This document shows, one piece after another, positions 43,601 to 52,792 of a stretch of DNA of 64,000 bases. Numbering within the stretch: the stretch's first letter is position 1; each line of letters opens with the position of its first letter. Both the position numbers and the translations under genes were made by a program. The DNA is from Eumeta japonica (taxonomy: Eukaryota; Arthropoda; Insecta; Lepidoptera; Psychidae), in assembly GCA_005406025.1 (NCBI GenBank), contig BGZK01000074.1, positions 769,516 through 833,515 on the forward strand, in the 5' to 3' direction. The notes below the pieces were generated by a model. The model worked only from the letters and a program-made list of their open reading frames with translations, was not told the DNA's origin and did no database searches.

Positions 43601-46600
43601 CTGGTTCAAGTGTTGACAGGCCGGTAATTTCGATGTTAAAGATGAACCTCGTTCTTACGTTCTTATGTTCTTACGTTTGTACTTTTCGTTCGACTTATGA
43701 ATAAAGTCGATGCTATTTTGGAAAAAAGTAGAGCAACGGTATATTAGTTTTTACGACATAGCTGAAGAGCTGAAGATTGACCACAAAACAGTTTTGATCC
43801 ATTTGAAAAAAGCTGGATAAATAAATAAAAAACTTGATACTTGGATCCCATACGAGCTCACTTAAAGAAATGTAATGAATTGTGTACTCACTTACGATTC
43901 TCTATTGAAATATAACGAAACCGAACCGTTTTTGAAAAGATTGATCATTGGTGACGAAAAAAGGAGTATATATGATAACGTGCGAAAAAGATCATGGTCA
44001 AAAGGCAATCAAGCTCTACAGATTATAGCGAAACTCGAATTAACTAGCAATAAGTTGATGCTATGTGTATGGTGGAATTGGAAGGGCATTATTCATTACG
44101 AGCTTTTATCGCCGGGCAAAACCATCAATTCGGATCTCTATTGTCAATAGATGATGAGACTCAAGCAAGAAGTACAGAGAAAACGGCCGGAATTGATCAA
44201 CAGAAAGTTTTCATCATCATAGCGCCAGACCACACACGTCTTTAACCACTCAGCAAATATTGAAAGAGTTTGGTTGGGAAGTGATAATGAATCCACCATA
44301 TAGCTCTGACCTTGCTCCCTCAGATTTTCTCTTGTATTGGCCTCTAGGATTCTTTGGGTAGTGTTAGCATAACATCAAGAAAACTACTTGTCTTAGTTTT
44401 TTTTTATTACAAGTTCTAAAATTTCTGTAGCAATGGCATTGTCGCTACCTATAAAATGGCAATAAATTGTTGAAAAAATGGCATTTAAACATATATATAC
44501 ATACACACAAACACACGCTCGCACGCTCGCACGCACGCTCGCACGCACGCACGCACGCACGCACGCACACACAATATATATAAAATTATAATTAAATGAT
44601 AATAAAATATGATGAAAAATTGAATAGAATTTACATATGAAATACTAAAAAACTTTTTCCACGACCTTATACATACATTAGTACTTACGCAGCAATTCTG
44701 TCATCCGATGACAATACACAATTAAAAAATTGGTGCCATCTGATGTTTACTCGATTCGTCGTCGAGTTTCTTAATGTAATGTAACCAGAAGAAGAAGGAC
44801 ATAGACACAGTGTGAAAATTTAAAAATGTGGTGAACATTTAAAAGGAAAGAATATCAACAAAATTAATCAATTAATAGATATATATGACATAAATAATAA
44901 CTACATAATTACAAACAGAAAGACGTTGAAGTAAGTCGGTCTGTAATAGTGAAACGACTGAGTAACGAAATTAAAAACTCACTGATTGCCGTCAACGATT
45001 GGGAAAACTAATACAGAACACGTATTACTGCTAAGGCGATCGGTTCTATTAAAACCATAATTATTCCAAGAATAATATTTATCTTTATATAAATAATAAT
45101 ATTAATCCCTTACGATCCTACTATTCCGTTTAAGCAAACAAGAAAACAATTAACCATTAAACTTGCATTCGCTGTGACCATTAACAAATTTCGGGTTATA
45201 AAGCTGGAGCAAGCAGGAATTTTTCTGTCATCACATATATTTGCTCATGGACGGTTATATGTTGCTATTACCAGAGATCAAGATTTTAAAAATTTAAATA
45301 TTTCCAACTACAGAAAGTATAAATAAACTACAACATATAACTTTACGTTATGCTTCAAGTACTGTTTATAAAGAATTTTTTTAATAAAGAGTAAATAAAA
45401 ATAATAATTCTTATAATTATTATAGATATTTGATGCGAATATTTCGCATGGGTACGGTTAGTTTTATCTATCATTTACACTAAACATCGTATAAATTTTT
45501 AATGATTAAGAATAAACGACTCTGACTCTGACCGACATATAAATATGATTGATAATTTTTTCAAAGGTGACAGTCGTAAGAAATTCCAAATTGGAAGGTT
45601 TTTTATGTTTATAGCTATTGATGTTACTGTTTGATATAACATATATTTTTTAAGTTGACTTAATTGTTAATCAAAACAATAATTTCTCACTGAAGGCCAA
45701 GGAAGTTTCAAATTTATTTCTTAAAAAATATCAGAAAAACGAATTTATTTTTCGACTGAACAATATAAAAATCGAACGAGTGCAAATACAATATTTCATT
45801 CAACAAGCGTATTGATAATTTTTGTGTGTATTCTATACCCATATTGGTTAAATCTTGGTCCCATGAATTCTGAAGATTTTGTTACTTTTCCAAATATTTA
45901 CTCTTGCCAAATTTAACGATTCTAGGTCAATGGGAAGCGCCTTATGCTCTACAAGTTTCGATTTATCTGTGAATTAAAAAAAAAAAACGCACAAATAGCC
46001 GTATTTTTTGATTGAACTGATTTAGAAGGTTCAAAGGACCGCAGGCAAAAGTATTTGATGCTAATTTCAATTCGATGTGTTCGTAGTCAGTCGGGTATAT
46101 AGAACGCATGTGATAACGTCAAAAAAAAACATAAATCGATCGGCGGTGTGCGTTCGAATGCGCCAGTGGCACGCGCGCCATGATTGATGACGTCGCGGCC
46201 GCAGCCCCCCCCCCCCGCGCCGTGACACTTCTCCGACACACAATTTGCATTATCAGGATTAATAGTGTCCGCGCGCTCGCTCACAGATGCGCAATTAATC
46301 AAGTTCCTTCGTGACCGAATCCACAAATGGGCCGAGCAATTTCGGCAACAACATGGTTTGCGTCGGCGGCGCGGGCGAGGGCTTTTGGCGAATTTCGATT
46401 TTCCGCGCGATTTGCTCCTCCCTCTTATCTGCTGGTGCTGGCGCGGTCGAGGGCCGACGTCGCTGTAGGCCCGCCGTGTCGAGCGACCTATAATACGCAA
46501 TCACATGCGGAGACTTCTTGTTGAGGTTTCGGTTAAGATACTTTCTACCTTACTGAGATGACCGTGCCACGCATAGATATTAATATTACATAGACGTTAG

Positions 46601-49600
46601 ATTGTCGAACATTTGCGTTAGTATAAGCAATATAACTATTTATCACAAACGGTAATTATTGTATCACAATGTGTAATGTAAACGATCAAGACATTATACT
46701 TAATTATGTGAATCCCATCTGCGCTCAATGAATTTTCGTATTATTTATTTAATTAAAATAAATGGACAATTAATATTTATTAATTATTGAATTATTATCC
46801 AATAATTATTTGATTATTTTAAATTAAATTAAACATGTGGTATTTAATAAATTCCATTTTTTTCTTTGAAACCGTGGGACCCGGACAAACAAATTCCTCT
46901 AAATGAAAGGTGTCGTCGCAGTGAGTTGGAGGCGCTCTGCTGGGCCGTGGACTGGCTCTGCTGTTCGCAATATCCCGTTACACCTACGTGGGAGCTGTTA
47001 TTTGGACACTGCAAATGAAATATTTCACTCTCCCGACTAGACGCTACTATTTCTACGCCCCGAGGGAGAGACGAGTGCGAGACATTGTTGGGAAAAACAT
47101 TGGTTATACAGGCAGCGTGATACTCTCAACATGAATAAGATCTATAAATATATCTGAAATAAGTATATTCTATCGATTTTATATTAGAAATCTAAAGAAT
47201 ATTTCACATTTCTGGACTGTCAAATGTAGTTGTTCTAGAAGAAGTTGTCCCCTATAGGATGGTTTATAATATTTTAGTGACCTCTCGTTAATCTATATTT
47301 TTCATAAACGTAGTGGGTGAAAAGTAATACCATGTAGTTTTTTTACTATATAAAATACTCATTGAAGGTGTTCAGATATATGTGTTCTTCATTAGGTGCT
47401 GTCAATAATGAGCTATTGTGTTGCACACTTACATAGCTACAGCATCGTATGTGATAAAGTTCCATGTACATAGGCCCATGCGCACTGGTTATGTCTGGAG
47501 TCAGTTATCTACACCCAAGTGTTGAACCTCCTTTATTGCAACTATTCTTTTTATAATTATTAGAATCGTCATTTCATCTACGATCATGTCAAACAAGCAC
47601 TGATAAAACTTACACTAAGAAGCGTGAATGTAACTCTTTAAAGTCAAATTTTGTGGATATCACAACAGCTTGAACATACGTTTTTAGATAAACTTTACGA
47701 ATACATCATATTACAACTTAATTAAAATTGACGTTACCGATATATTTATTGAAAAAACTTGTAATTTTAATAGGGGTTCGTATGTGAAAATTTTACAGAT
47801 CCATTGATCTTGTGCATTGATTGTGGAGGTTCGGGGCGGACTTTCCACAACTTTTGCGCTAATCATATAACAATCTCCAGTCCAGTTGCCTCATTCCCGA
47901 GCTTTTTTACTATTAAAATATCCTCTGGAACGGCTGCCGTTGAAGATTCTATTTGTTTTGGTTTTGACCTGGTTTCTCTCCAAAAAATTGGAATTCAATG
48001 ATGAATCCAAAAATCAAACCTAGTATTTATTGGATACTACACATTCGCTTATAATCACTCGTGTATCGTCTTAAAACATTTACCTTGGAAGCTATAAGAG
48101 AGAGATTGTTTTACCAATGAAGGTCGTATAGACACAATGGCAGGGTTGTAAGGCAATAGAAGCCTCCCTATTTCAATAAGGAATGCGTTAAAAATGTATG
48201 CAAGTTAAAGGTTTGCGGACACAGAATTGTTAAGCAACGATTGACGCAAAATAAGTCAGTTCTCTATAAAGCATAAACAGACATTCGCCGCTGAGTAGTG
48301 TACAGGCCCCATTATGCTGTTAACTTCCATAAATTCACTCAGTCATTGACGTGGTATCAAATATTTCCCCATTTTCCTTCAAGTTGAAATGGCGTGATAG
48401 CTTATTGTAATAATTTTATTTCGTTTTATTAAAAGTTGAGAATAATATTTTTAAAAAGTTGAGAATAATTTTCTTTACATGGCCATTCTCGATCTACTCA
48501 ACGTTCTGCGTTTAGCGCACTTCCATGCATTATTAAAAGTACAAATATATTTTTATCCATATTTACAATGTGACGTATGTATTTATATAATTAATACAAA
48601 TTCTGACGTTTTATTATAAGTAATTATATATTTTATAGATTAACAGTGATTACGACGTATGGAAGTATTACATACTTTAAATTGGTGTAACTTATAAATG
48701 AAAGTTTTATCTATCGAATCCCCATATTTATTAACACCGAAAAGTTTACATCAACATGAAATAACCATATCTTTGCACAAACCCGACAGATCAAGTTGTC
48801 GGCTCTGGAGAGGAATTCGATAAACTCATTATACTTATTGAGTAATTAATTTAAAAAATAACAATTAATAAGAAAATTCATTTACATTCCGTGAAATATT
48901 ATGAAAAGTATTTACCCAGTTTCAAATTTTGTTATGAAGTCATCAGAATAATTTATAGACGAAAAATTACAAGATACGAATGTAAGTGAGTAATTTTAAA
49001 TCTACATTATTGGGGTTAGGTGCGAATTTAACTTAGTCGGATAAAATGTTTTTCTACATTACGCGCTCACTACATTGTTTCGTGACACTCTGTAGTCTAA
49101 TTTTTTTCACATTTTTAGAAGTGAACACACGCCGCTTCGTATAGTTTTCAAATTGCTTATAAGTGCGTCCCGTACTTCATTAGCGAAGCACGCTTCGTCC
49201 CTTCGCCCGTCCGCGCTCGCACATTCGCGAATTCGCGCCGAGTGCACGTTTTAAATTAATTTACATGTGAAACGGGGCAAATTAATGTCAAACGGGGTGC
49301 TTTAATGTACGTGGATCTTAGCACCGGGCTACGAGCGGCCTTTGAATCTTCGAAATTGTAATAATGCATAATAATAAATTAATGTTTTCAATTAAATAAT
49401 TACGATCTAACACAAGTGCGCGTTTTTGACCGAAGACTGTCTAAAATATTAACCGAATAACCTCAAATAAAATGGTGTGTAAGTAAGATTCATTAATTTT
49501 GTAAAAGAAGAAATTAGCGAACTTAAAAGACTACTTCGTCAATTTGATAGGTATCGGAATTTATGTTTAACAAACAATTTTTTTTTTTTAGACGTGGATA

Positions 49601-51899
49601 TCAAGCAAAATTAATTATACTTCACTATTAAGTAGGTATCTATGCATTTCATTAGAGGAAAAAGAAAAGCGAAAAAAAAACTATTGCCTTAAAAATATCA
49701 GAAGCGCGGAAAACATTTATTTTATATAAAAATAGCGCTATTTCTAGAACTGGGTTTTTAGTTAAGAGTTCTAATGAACGCTGAACAATCACAATTTATC
49801 GCAGTACAAAGTAGAAGTGATCAACTCCGACCCTTGAAAGATTGAGCTTTCTAAGAACGGTATCGTGTGTAGGTACTTGCGGTAAAAGAAATAAAGAAGT
49901 TGAGGCGAAACGAATTACCGTATGTAAATCAGACACAAGACAGACTATGAATTAATGATTGCGTAAATCCCATGATTTTGGGTGCAGCCGGGTAAGTGAT
50001 CTATAGGTACCCACTATTCATTAGACATCTATCGTTTATGATATTCGGTCGAAATGTAACAATGTTAGCGTTTTTTCAACCACTGGTTACATGGAATTTA
50101 CTTAGTAGGTCGAAGATCAAGTAATTTTTTTTAAGCAAAGCAAGCTACGGTGGGTGGGGAGAATACCTATTGACGCAAATTCAAATTTGAGTGACACAAA
50201 CTATGTGACCTATATTGTAAATACGGGTAGTGAAGGGGAGTCCGTTAATTACATGAGGCGAGGGGAGGGAATCATGGCGAATCTCAGACAATTTTATATG
50301 GGGAATATATTTTCTATTATTAGAAAGGTGCACTTAACTACGCGTGGAACTCATACGGAAACACTGACTAAACGTATGTTGTAACTCTATGTGACGAATC
50401 ATTACGTTTATGTGCTAAACTCCGATGAAGGCAAAAAGAAACCTTCTCACAACGTGTAAATAGATTTATATTTTGTTGTAGTCCAATAGGGGGCCCTCGA
50501 CAAATATCACGTAATAAATTATTCACAAGAAATAGTGAAAATTGCGAAAAAACAGGATAGATGTTAAAATGTTTTTCCACTAAAATGAGGCTAAATACTA
50601 TACAATAATATTTATCGAGTTTCCGTGCGCAAGCGACAATGGTTTAGGATGGCTAAATAAGCGAGGATGAAAGAGCAAATGATTTTACTGAAAATCACAT
50701 GAAACATGTCCATGCCCGCGTGAACCAACATTGGTGTCGGTAGGCACTCACTAATAAAAAATAAGCAAATTATGTTTTTTTTTTAAATACATACAACGCA
50801 ATAAATTCCAAAGTTGACCTTGGGTAAAAATCTCCAAAATCGTCTTCTTCAAATAATAAAAGAAAATTACAAATGTGTATAGTATTTATCTGTATATATT
50901 TATTATACTGATTAAATTCCGTTTTTTATATTTAAATAAAAAAAAAGATTATTTTCATACATTTAGACAATTTAGAATTAAAATTAATTTTAAATTATGT
51001 GTATAGGTAAATCATAAGTAATTCCAGCTATTCAAACAGCAGTAGCTATATTCTTTACAATTTCCAGCGATTTGTATGATATAAGCTTTTTGGAAAAAAT
51101 AATAATTTTTCGTTGTTAGCGCGAAATCAAACTTTGAATTATTGATTCAAGCATTGATTTTGATAAAGTATCAAGGGTGATATGGCGTATATACTACAAA
51201 AAATATATTTGAAAAGTATTGCTATACTTGCTTTTGCCCGCGGCTCCGCCTGCATGGACGTCGGTTGATATCTTGCACCATTTACATCGACCGATATCTC
51301 CGTCAACCGTGATCCCGATGCTAGTCCTTTTTTCGATTTCAGCCCCGGCACCGCTTTTCGATTCCGACTCTGGTCCCGATCTAGATACTAATTCTTTTCA
51401 AGATATTCGTAAATCGCCCGCGACTCCGCCCGCGTGGACATACTAATTAGTTCTTTGATCTATTTTATCGATCGATGACGTAATGACATTATCGATTACA
51501 ATCCCGATATCGGTCCCGTTCTTGATTTCATACCAGAAAAACCCATATTCTAACACCGAAAACACACGTAATGCCGCAAATGTTTTTGTCATTGAAACGA
51601 TCTGACTCACGCTCTTGATCGCTTTCCTGTTCGCGATTCCAAACCAGAACCGATATTGAACTAGAATCTCTCTTGAACATTTACCAATAATCAATCGGCA
51701 TAAGTAAAGAATTTGTTCTGCGATCGAGCAAGTAAAGTTGGTTTCTTTATAAATTATAATTTTTATGTTATTTTAATGTATAAATTATATTATTGTATAG
51801 TTTTAGCTAATTATGTACAGTTTAAAGCGTGAATGTATAACAAACATTTAAAAAAATTAATTTTTGTATTAAAATAATAAATAGCTAAATAAGAAAAAA

Positions 51900-51942
<43 letters not shown>

Positions 51943-52267
51943 AGTAAAGTCTTATACATTAAATTTGCATTTGACTGTATCTCCGTATGGTCTAGTGGCT
52001 AGGATACCTGGCTTTCACCCAGGAGGCTCGGGTTCGATTCCCGGTACGGGAAAGATTTTTTTACCTTGCTACGAGTATTATCCTGTGTGCGTAAACTTTT
52101 TCTTCGTTAGGACCGAGCAAGAATAATATGTCGGCAGTATCATGGTCTTCTGAAAGTCTCTCTAGGTCGCGAAGTAAGCCCGATAAGCCAGCACGCTCGA
52201 GAGATGCCGCTGTACAACATGAACCTCCTGCGCCGGCCGCCCCTCCGGCAGTCACACGTGAAGACAT
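31471..52267 (-). CDS. BTB-BACK-TLDc domain protein, 9 exons
   Basis: Exons in transcript order (minus strand): 52267-52065, 40911-40752, 40571-40409, 37781-37648, 36272-35983, 34654-34577, 33469-33352, 32330-32158, 31684-31471. All junctions are GT-AG, phases agree, and the total is 1533 nt (510 residues plus TAG). BTB, about residues 35-160: LSEDHDTADILFLLGPNEEK, VYAHRIILVAR, MPYVQPDTFRLFIQYVYTGK. BACK, about 162-310: CVTTNAFLNLPKDALVKLIS, SSDF, VWRCALAWAK, MQHIRLLLIDSAVF. TLDc, about 317-490: NMFTGSLILQ, WWRLVFRASTHGYSAQAFHS, GEVMGGFTDVAWA, GYISSERAFLFVL, CGPVFGAGADLFI. BTB-BACK proteins usually serve as Cullin-3 substrate adaptors. TLDc proteins (OXR1, NCOA7, MEAK7, TBC1D24) bind the V-ATPase and protect from oxidative stress. 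A link between ubiquitin ligation and V-ATPase control is an inference from the domains only. I know no mammalian protein with this order. Confidence 0.94.
32158..32330 (-). CDS. BTB-TLDc exon 8 (TLDc core)
   Basis: Encodes LSRGEVMGGFTDVAWARAGG through GYISSERAFLFVLSEPPARY to KAFAICYHP. GGFTDVAW and SSERAFLF correspond to the conserved GGY(A/S)xxxW and AFLF strands of TLDc. The acceptor is GTGAACAG|CT and the donor CCAGA|GTGAGT. Phase 0 to 2. Confidence 0.93.
33352..33469 (-). CDS. BTB-TLDc exon 7 (TLDc first half)
   Basis: Encodes CGTPKQWWRLVFRASTHGYS and AQAFHSHCDGVAPLLVLVQ. W-LVFRAS-HGYSAQAFH matches the TLDc signature (LLYSSxxHGxSxxxFHxxC). The acceptor is CGTGCAG|GT and the donor CAG|GTGACT. 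Phase 2 to 0. Confidence 0.94.
34577..34654 (-). CDS. BTB-TLDc exon 6 (start of TLDc)
   Basis: 78 bases encoding LAINMFTGSLILQHDKSAFQ and TLLNTW, the SxIL...L..W opening of the TLDc fold. The acceptor is TTCGTAG|GT and the donor ACTTG|GTAATC. Phase 2 in and out, which is what exons 5 and 7 require. Confidence 0.88.
35396..35520 (+). repeat. Interspersed 'GTCATCCATAAATTACGTCA' repeat
   Basis: GGGGTCATCCATAAATTACG, then TCACACGTTGACCCC, later TTTGTGACGTCAAAT. I recognise the opening phrase from dispersed repeats in many animal genomes, probably a non-autonomous DNA element. Boundaries are uncertain. It lies in intron 5 of the BTB-TLDc gene. Confidence 0.45.
35983..36272 (-). CDS. BTB-TLDc exon 5 (BACK C-half and linker)
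   Basis: Encodes LCLEEEEVWRCALAWAKQRA, then HWTEEERARVCAHLAPLMQH, IRLLLIDSAVFAEEVEP, MELSLERYRRAALQ and an Arg/Pro linker. The first part is the BACK helix pair. The acceptor is GCCCCCAG|CT. The donor CCCAG|GTCGCG is weak at +3 to +6 but is the site giving phase 2 into exon 6. The frame stays open ~50 bases longer, so the exact 3' border is the least certain point in this gene. Confidence 0.85.
37648..37781 (-). CDS. BTB-TLDc exon 4 (BACK N-half)
   Basis: Encodes GGKCVSSWLERCIAYIGEHA, AACVTTNAFLNLPKDALVKL and ISSDF. LP---L--LISSD is the classic BACK motif. The acceptor is CATGTGCAG|GT and the donor TTT|GTAAGT. Phase 1 to 0. Confidence 0.95.
38119..38770 (+). repeat. Tandem array of ~179-base units
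   Basis: The phrase CGCGGCTCCGTCCGTGTGGA begins units at 38121, 38293 and 38472, and its variant CGCGGCTCCGTTCGCGTGGA begins the last at 38651. Spacings are 172, 179 and 179. The first unit lacks a 7-base CTTTTAT step. The first three units are almost identical. The last is diverged and matches the last unit of the copy at 51416. The 76-residue frame at 38147-38377 is array sequence. Confidence 0.9.
38813..38960 (+). repeat. Lepidopteran 'AAAAAGAGGAGG...GAACCGATTT' repeat
   Basis: AAAAAAGAGGAGGCATATGT, then TATTTCTTCTTTTTTATGTA, GTGAACCGATTTCG and GAAAGCATATACTCCCGAG. This order is that of a very common moth/butterfly interspersed repeat related to the copy at about 53469. Confidence 0.55.
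39576..39856. mobile_element. Inverted-repeat (MITE-like) element, copy B
   Basis: Left end AATAAAAACCGCTTTTAAAA and GCCTATTTAAA; right end TTTAAATAGGTTTTTGAAAG and CGGCTTTTATTT, complementary over about 30 bases. Inside, AGCTGGAATCGACTCCAA and a 16-base palindromic AACAACTAATTAGTTGTT. Same family as copy A at 22494-22764. Confidence 0.8.
40288..40359 (-). tRNA. tRNA-Gly (anticodon TCC)
   Basis: The minus-strand cloverleaf is complete. The 7-bp acceptor (GCGATGG/CCATCGC) is perfect. There is a normal D arm, an anticodon loop CTTCCAA with TCC, and a T arm CCGGG-TTCGATT-CCCGG. The discriminator is A. Downstream on the minus strand is a T run (AAAAAAAAA on the + strand at 40276-40284), a Pol III terminator. 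It lies in intron 3 of the BTB-TLDc gene, in the same orientation, 49 bases after exon 3. Confidence 0.96.
40409..40571 (-). CDS. BTB-TLDc exon 3 (BTB C-terminal helices)
   Basis: Encodes LLLQDYGVFEMMILAADLGL, EDLRAACEDHVTSTLSVESA and CTLLAAAMEIQERP. This is the A-D-L-G-L-x-x-L-x-x-x-C end of a BTB domain and its 3-box-like helices. The acceptor is AAATATCAG|TT and the donor CCTG|GTAATT. Phase 0 to 1. Confidence 0.95.
40752..40911 (-). CDS. BTB-TLDc exon 2 (BTB middle)
   Basis: Encodes CKSFQNTKRGEICRIPGCPV, APSGGSGQAIVRMPYVQPDT and FRLFIQYVYTGK. P-TFRLFIQYVYTGK is the BTB core motif. A Gly/Ser loop of variable type precedes it. The acceptor is TTTTCAG|AT and the donor AAG|GTATGC. Phase 2 to 0. 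The intron to exon 3 is 180 bases. Confidence 0.95.
43422..44660 (+). pseudogene. Broken mariner-type transposase (copy 2)
   Basis: The leader CCGCCATTTTTCTATCG is followed by transposase text in shifting frames: FHYKRGKNAS, CDVYGPNAVSVRVTQNWFK (helix-turn-helix region), FDVKDEPRS, YDIAEELKIDHKTVLIHLKK, FLKRLIIGDEK, MLCVWWNWKGIIHYELLSPG, APDHTRL and PPYSSDLAPSDF. The order matches a full-length cecropia-type mariner. Several frameshifts inactivate it. The longest clean piece is the 91-residue frame at 43875-44150. A CACG microsatellite has expanded within its tail. It lies in BTB-TLDc intron 1, antisense to that gene. Confidence 0.88.
44500..44575 (+). repeat. (CACG)n/(CGCT)n microsatellite
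   Basis: CACACAAACACACGCTCGCA passes into pure CGCACGCACGCACGCACG and then CACACA. It is flanked by the mariner 3' tail on both sides (compare the uninterrupted tail in copy 3). Confidence 0.9.
46130..46500. promoter_or_regulatory. GC-rich island in BTB-TLDc intron 1
   Basis: About 370 bases of high GC with many CpG in AT-rich surroundings, including GATGACGTCGCGGCCGCAGC and a run of 13 C at 46207-46219. All six frames have open stretches because of composition, none family-like. It could be an alternative promoter or intronic enhancer. Function is not shown. Confidence 0.3.
51226..51880 (+). mobile_element. CTAGCTTTTGCCCGCGG-family element copy with two units
   Basis: Starts TTGCTTTTGCCCGCGGCTCC. 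A second unit starts with GCCCGCGACTCCGCCCGCGT near 51416, about 187 bases later. The second unit's TCGATCGATGACGTAATGAC and CCCGATATCGGTCCCGTTCT match the last unit of the 38119 array. This supports a family whose members carry a variable number of ~180-base head units and one distinct last unit. Confidence 0.65.
51901..51940 (+). repeat. (TA)n microsatellite
   Basis: About 18 TA steps in a row, ~40 bases upstream of tRNA-Glu. Confidence 0.95.
51981..52052 (+). tRNA. tRNA-Glu (anticodon TTC), weak acceptor end
   Basis: The D arm, anticodon arm CCTGG-CTTTCAC-CCAGG (TTC) and T arm (TCGGG/CCCGG with one T-G pair) match eukaryotic tRNA-Glu almost word for word. Aligned by length, the acceptor is CTCCGTA/TACGGGA. 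Five sound pairs are topped by a T-G and a C-A at the outermost position, so it is weaker than usual. A seven-T terminator follows at 52056-52062. It lies in intron 1 of the BTB-TLDc gene, antisense to it, and its T run touches that gene's exon 1 donor. Confidence 0.78.
52065..52267 (-). CDS. BTB-TLDc exon 1 (start, BTB beginning)
   Basis: Opens MSSRVTAGGAAGAGGSCCTA, then SLERAGLSGLLRDLERLSED and HDTADILFLLGPNEEKVYAH RIILVA. The D-(I/V)-x-F-L-L and HR-ILVAR text is the first BTB strand-helix unit. The donor is GCAAG|GTAAAA. It leaves phase 2, matching exon 2. The Gly/Ala-rich first 20 residues are not conserved domain sequence. Confidence 0.93.
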
Positions 52268-52713
52268 TACAGTTTTTTATCACTTTTAAACCAATAACAA
52301 GCGAAAACAATATTTTTCACATAACTAAACAGATTTGTGTTCTTGGATCTATTGCTTGTTTGTAAACACTAAACTTTTTGTTTTAAATCACTGATAAATT
52401 TAAAAAGATCACCTACTTAATCACTAAAATTTTTAAGATTAATAGCCCTGATTCGATATAAAAGTTTTGAAATTCGTATTCACACTAAAGGATGATTTTT
52501 TACAAAAAAACATGCAACATAACCTCTTAAGTATTCTGAATCACTGGCGTCTCTCGGGTTCACTAACTTGCACGTCGAGTCAAAAAAAAAAAGTTCAAAA
52601 CAAAACAGGTAAGATTTTTGCTCAGGTGTGGCGCTAGTGAGTCAATAAATATATTTTAACTATAGAAAATAGTATTTTATATAATAATAATTATATTTAG
52701 TCGCATTTTGCAG
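52268..52713 (-). promoter_or_regulatory. 5' flank of BTB-TLDc gene
   Basis: About 450 AT-rich bases lie between the start codon and the tRNA-Asn-like locus and should contain the 5' UTR and promoter. I see no defined motif. An untranslated first exon further upstream is possible. Confidence 0.3.
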
Positions 52714-52733
52714 GCCTCCGTGGCGCAATCGGC

Positions 52734-52770
<37 letters not shown>

Positions 52771-52785
52771 GAGCCACCCGGGGCG
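52714..52785 (+). pseudogene. tRNA-Asn (GTT)-like locus with two one-base losses
   Basis: The D arm (GCGC/GCGC) and anticodon arm TTCGG-CTGTTAA-CCGAA (GTT) are intact and match eukaryotic tRNA-Asn. The T loop appears one base short (GGTGG-TTCGAG-CCACC). The 3' acceptor strand CGGGGC is also one base short of pairing fully with GCCTCCG. A T run follows (52787-52792). It is either a decaying tRNA copy or a real gene with sequencing indels. Confidence 0.65.
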
Positions 52786-52792
52786 CTTTTTT

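Larger units (their letters stand above)
40912..52064 (-). other. BTB-TLDc intron 1, 11.2 kb, repeat-rich
   Basis: It holds mariner copy 2 (43422-44660), a CACG microsatellite, a GC-rich island (46130-46500), a CTAGCTTTTGCCCGCGG element (51226-51880), a TA run and tRNA-Glu (51981-52052). Short direct duplications occur at about 42100-42155, 42709-42735 and 48425-48470. Between these, 41000-43400, 44670-46100 and 46520-51200 show no recognised exon or RNA gene. Confidence 0.65.

Noticed and set aside
46087..46524. Cluster of open frames in the 46-kb GC island
   Set aside because: All frames on both strands are open because of base composition and none shows a family or good codon pattern.
47804..48001. 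65-residue frame IDCGGSGRTFHNFCANHITI and onward
   Set aside because: It looked transposon-like at first, but neither strand gave an ordered set of transposase motifs.
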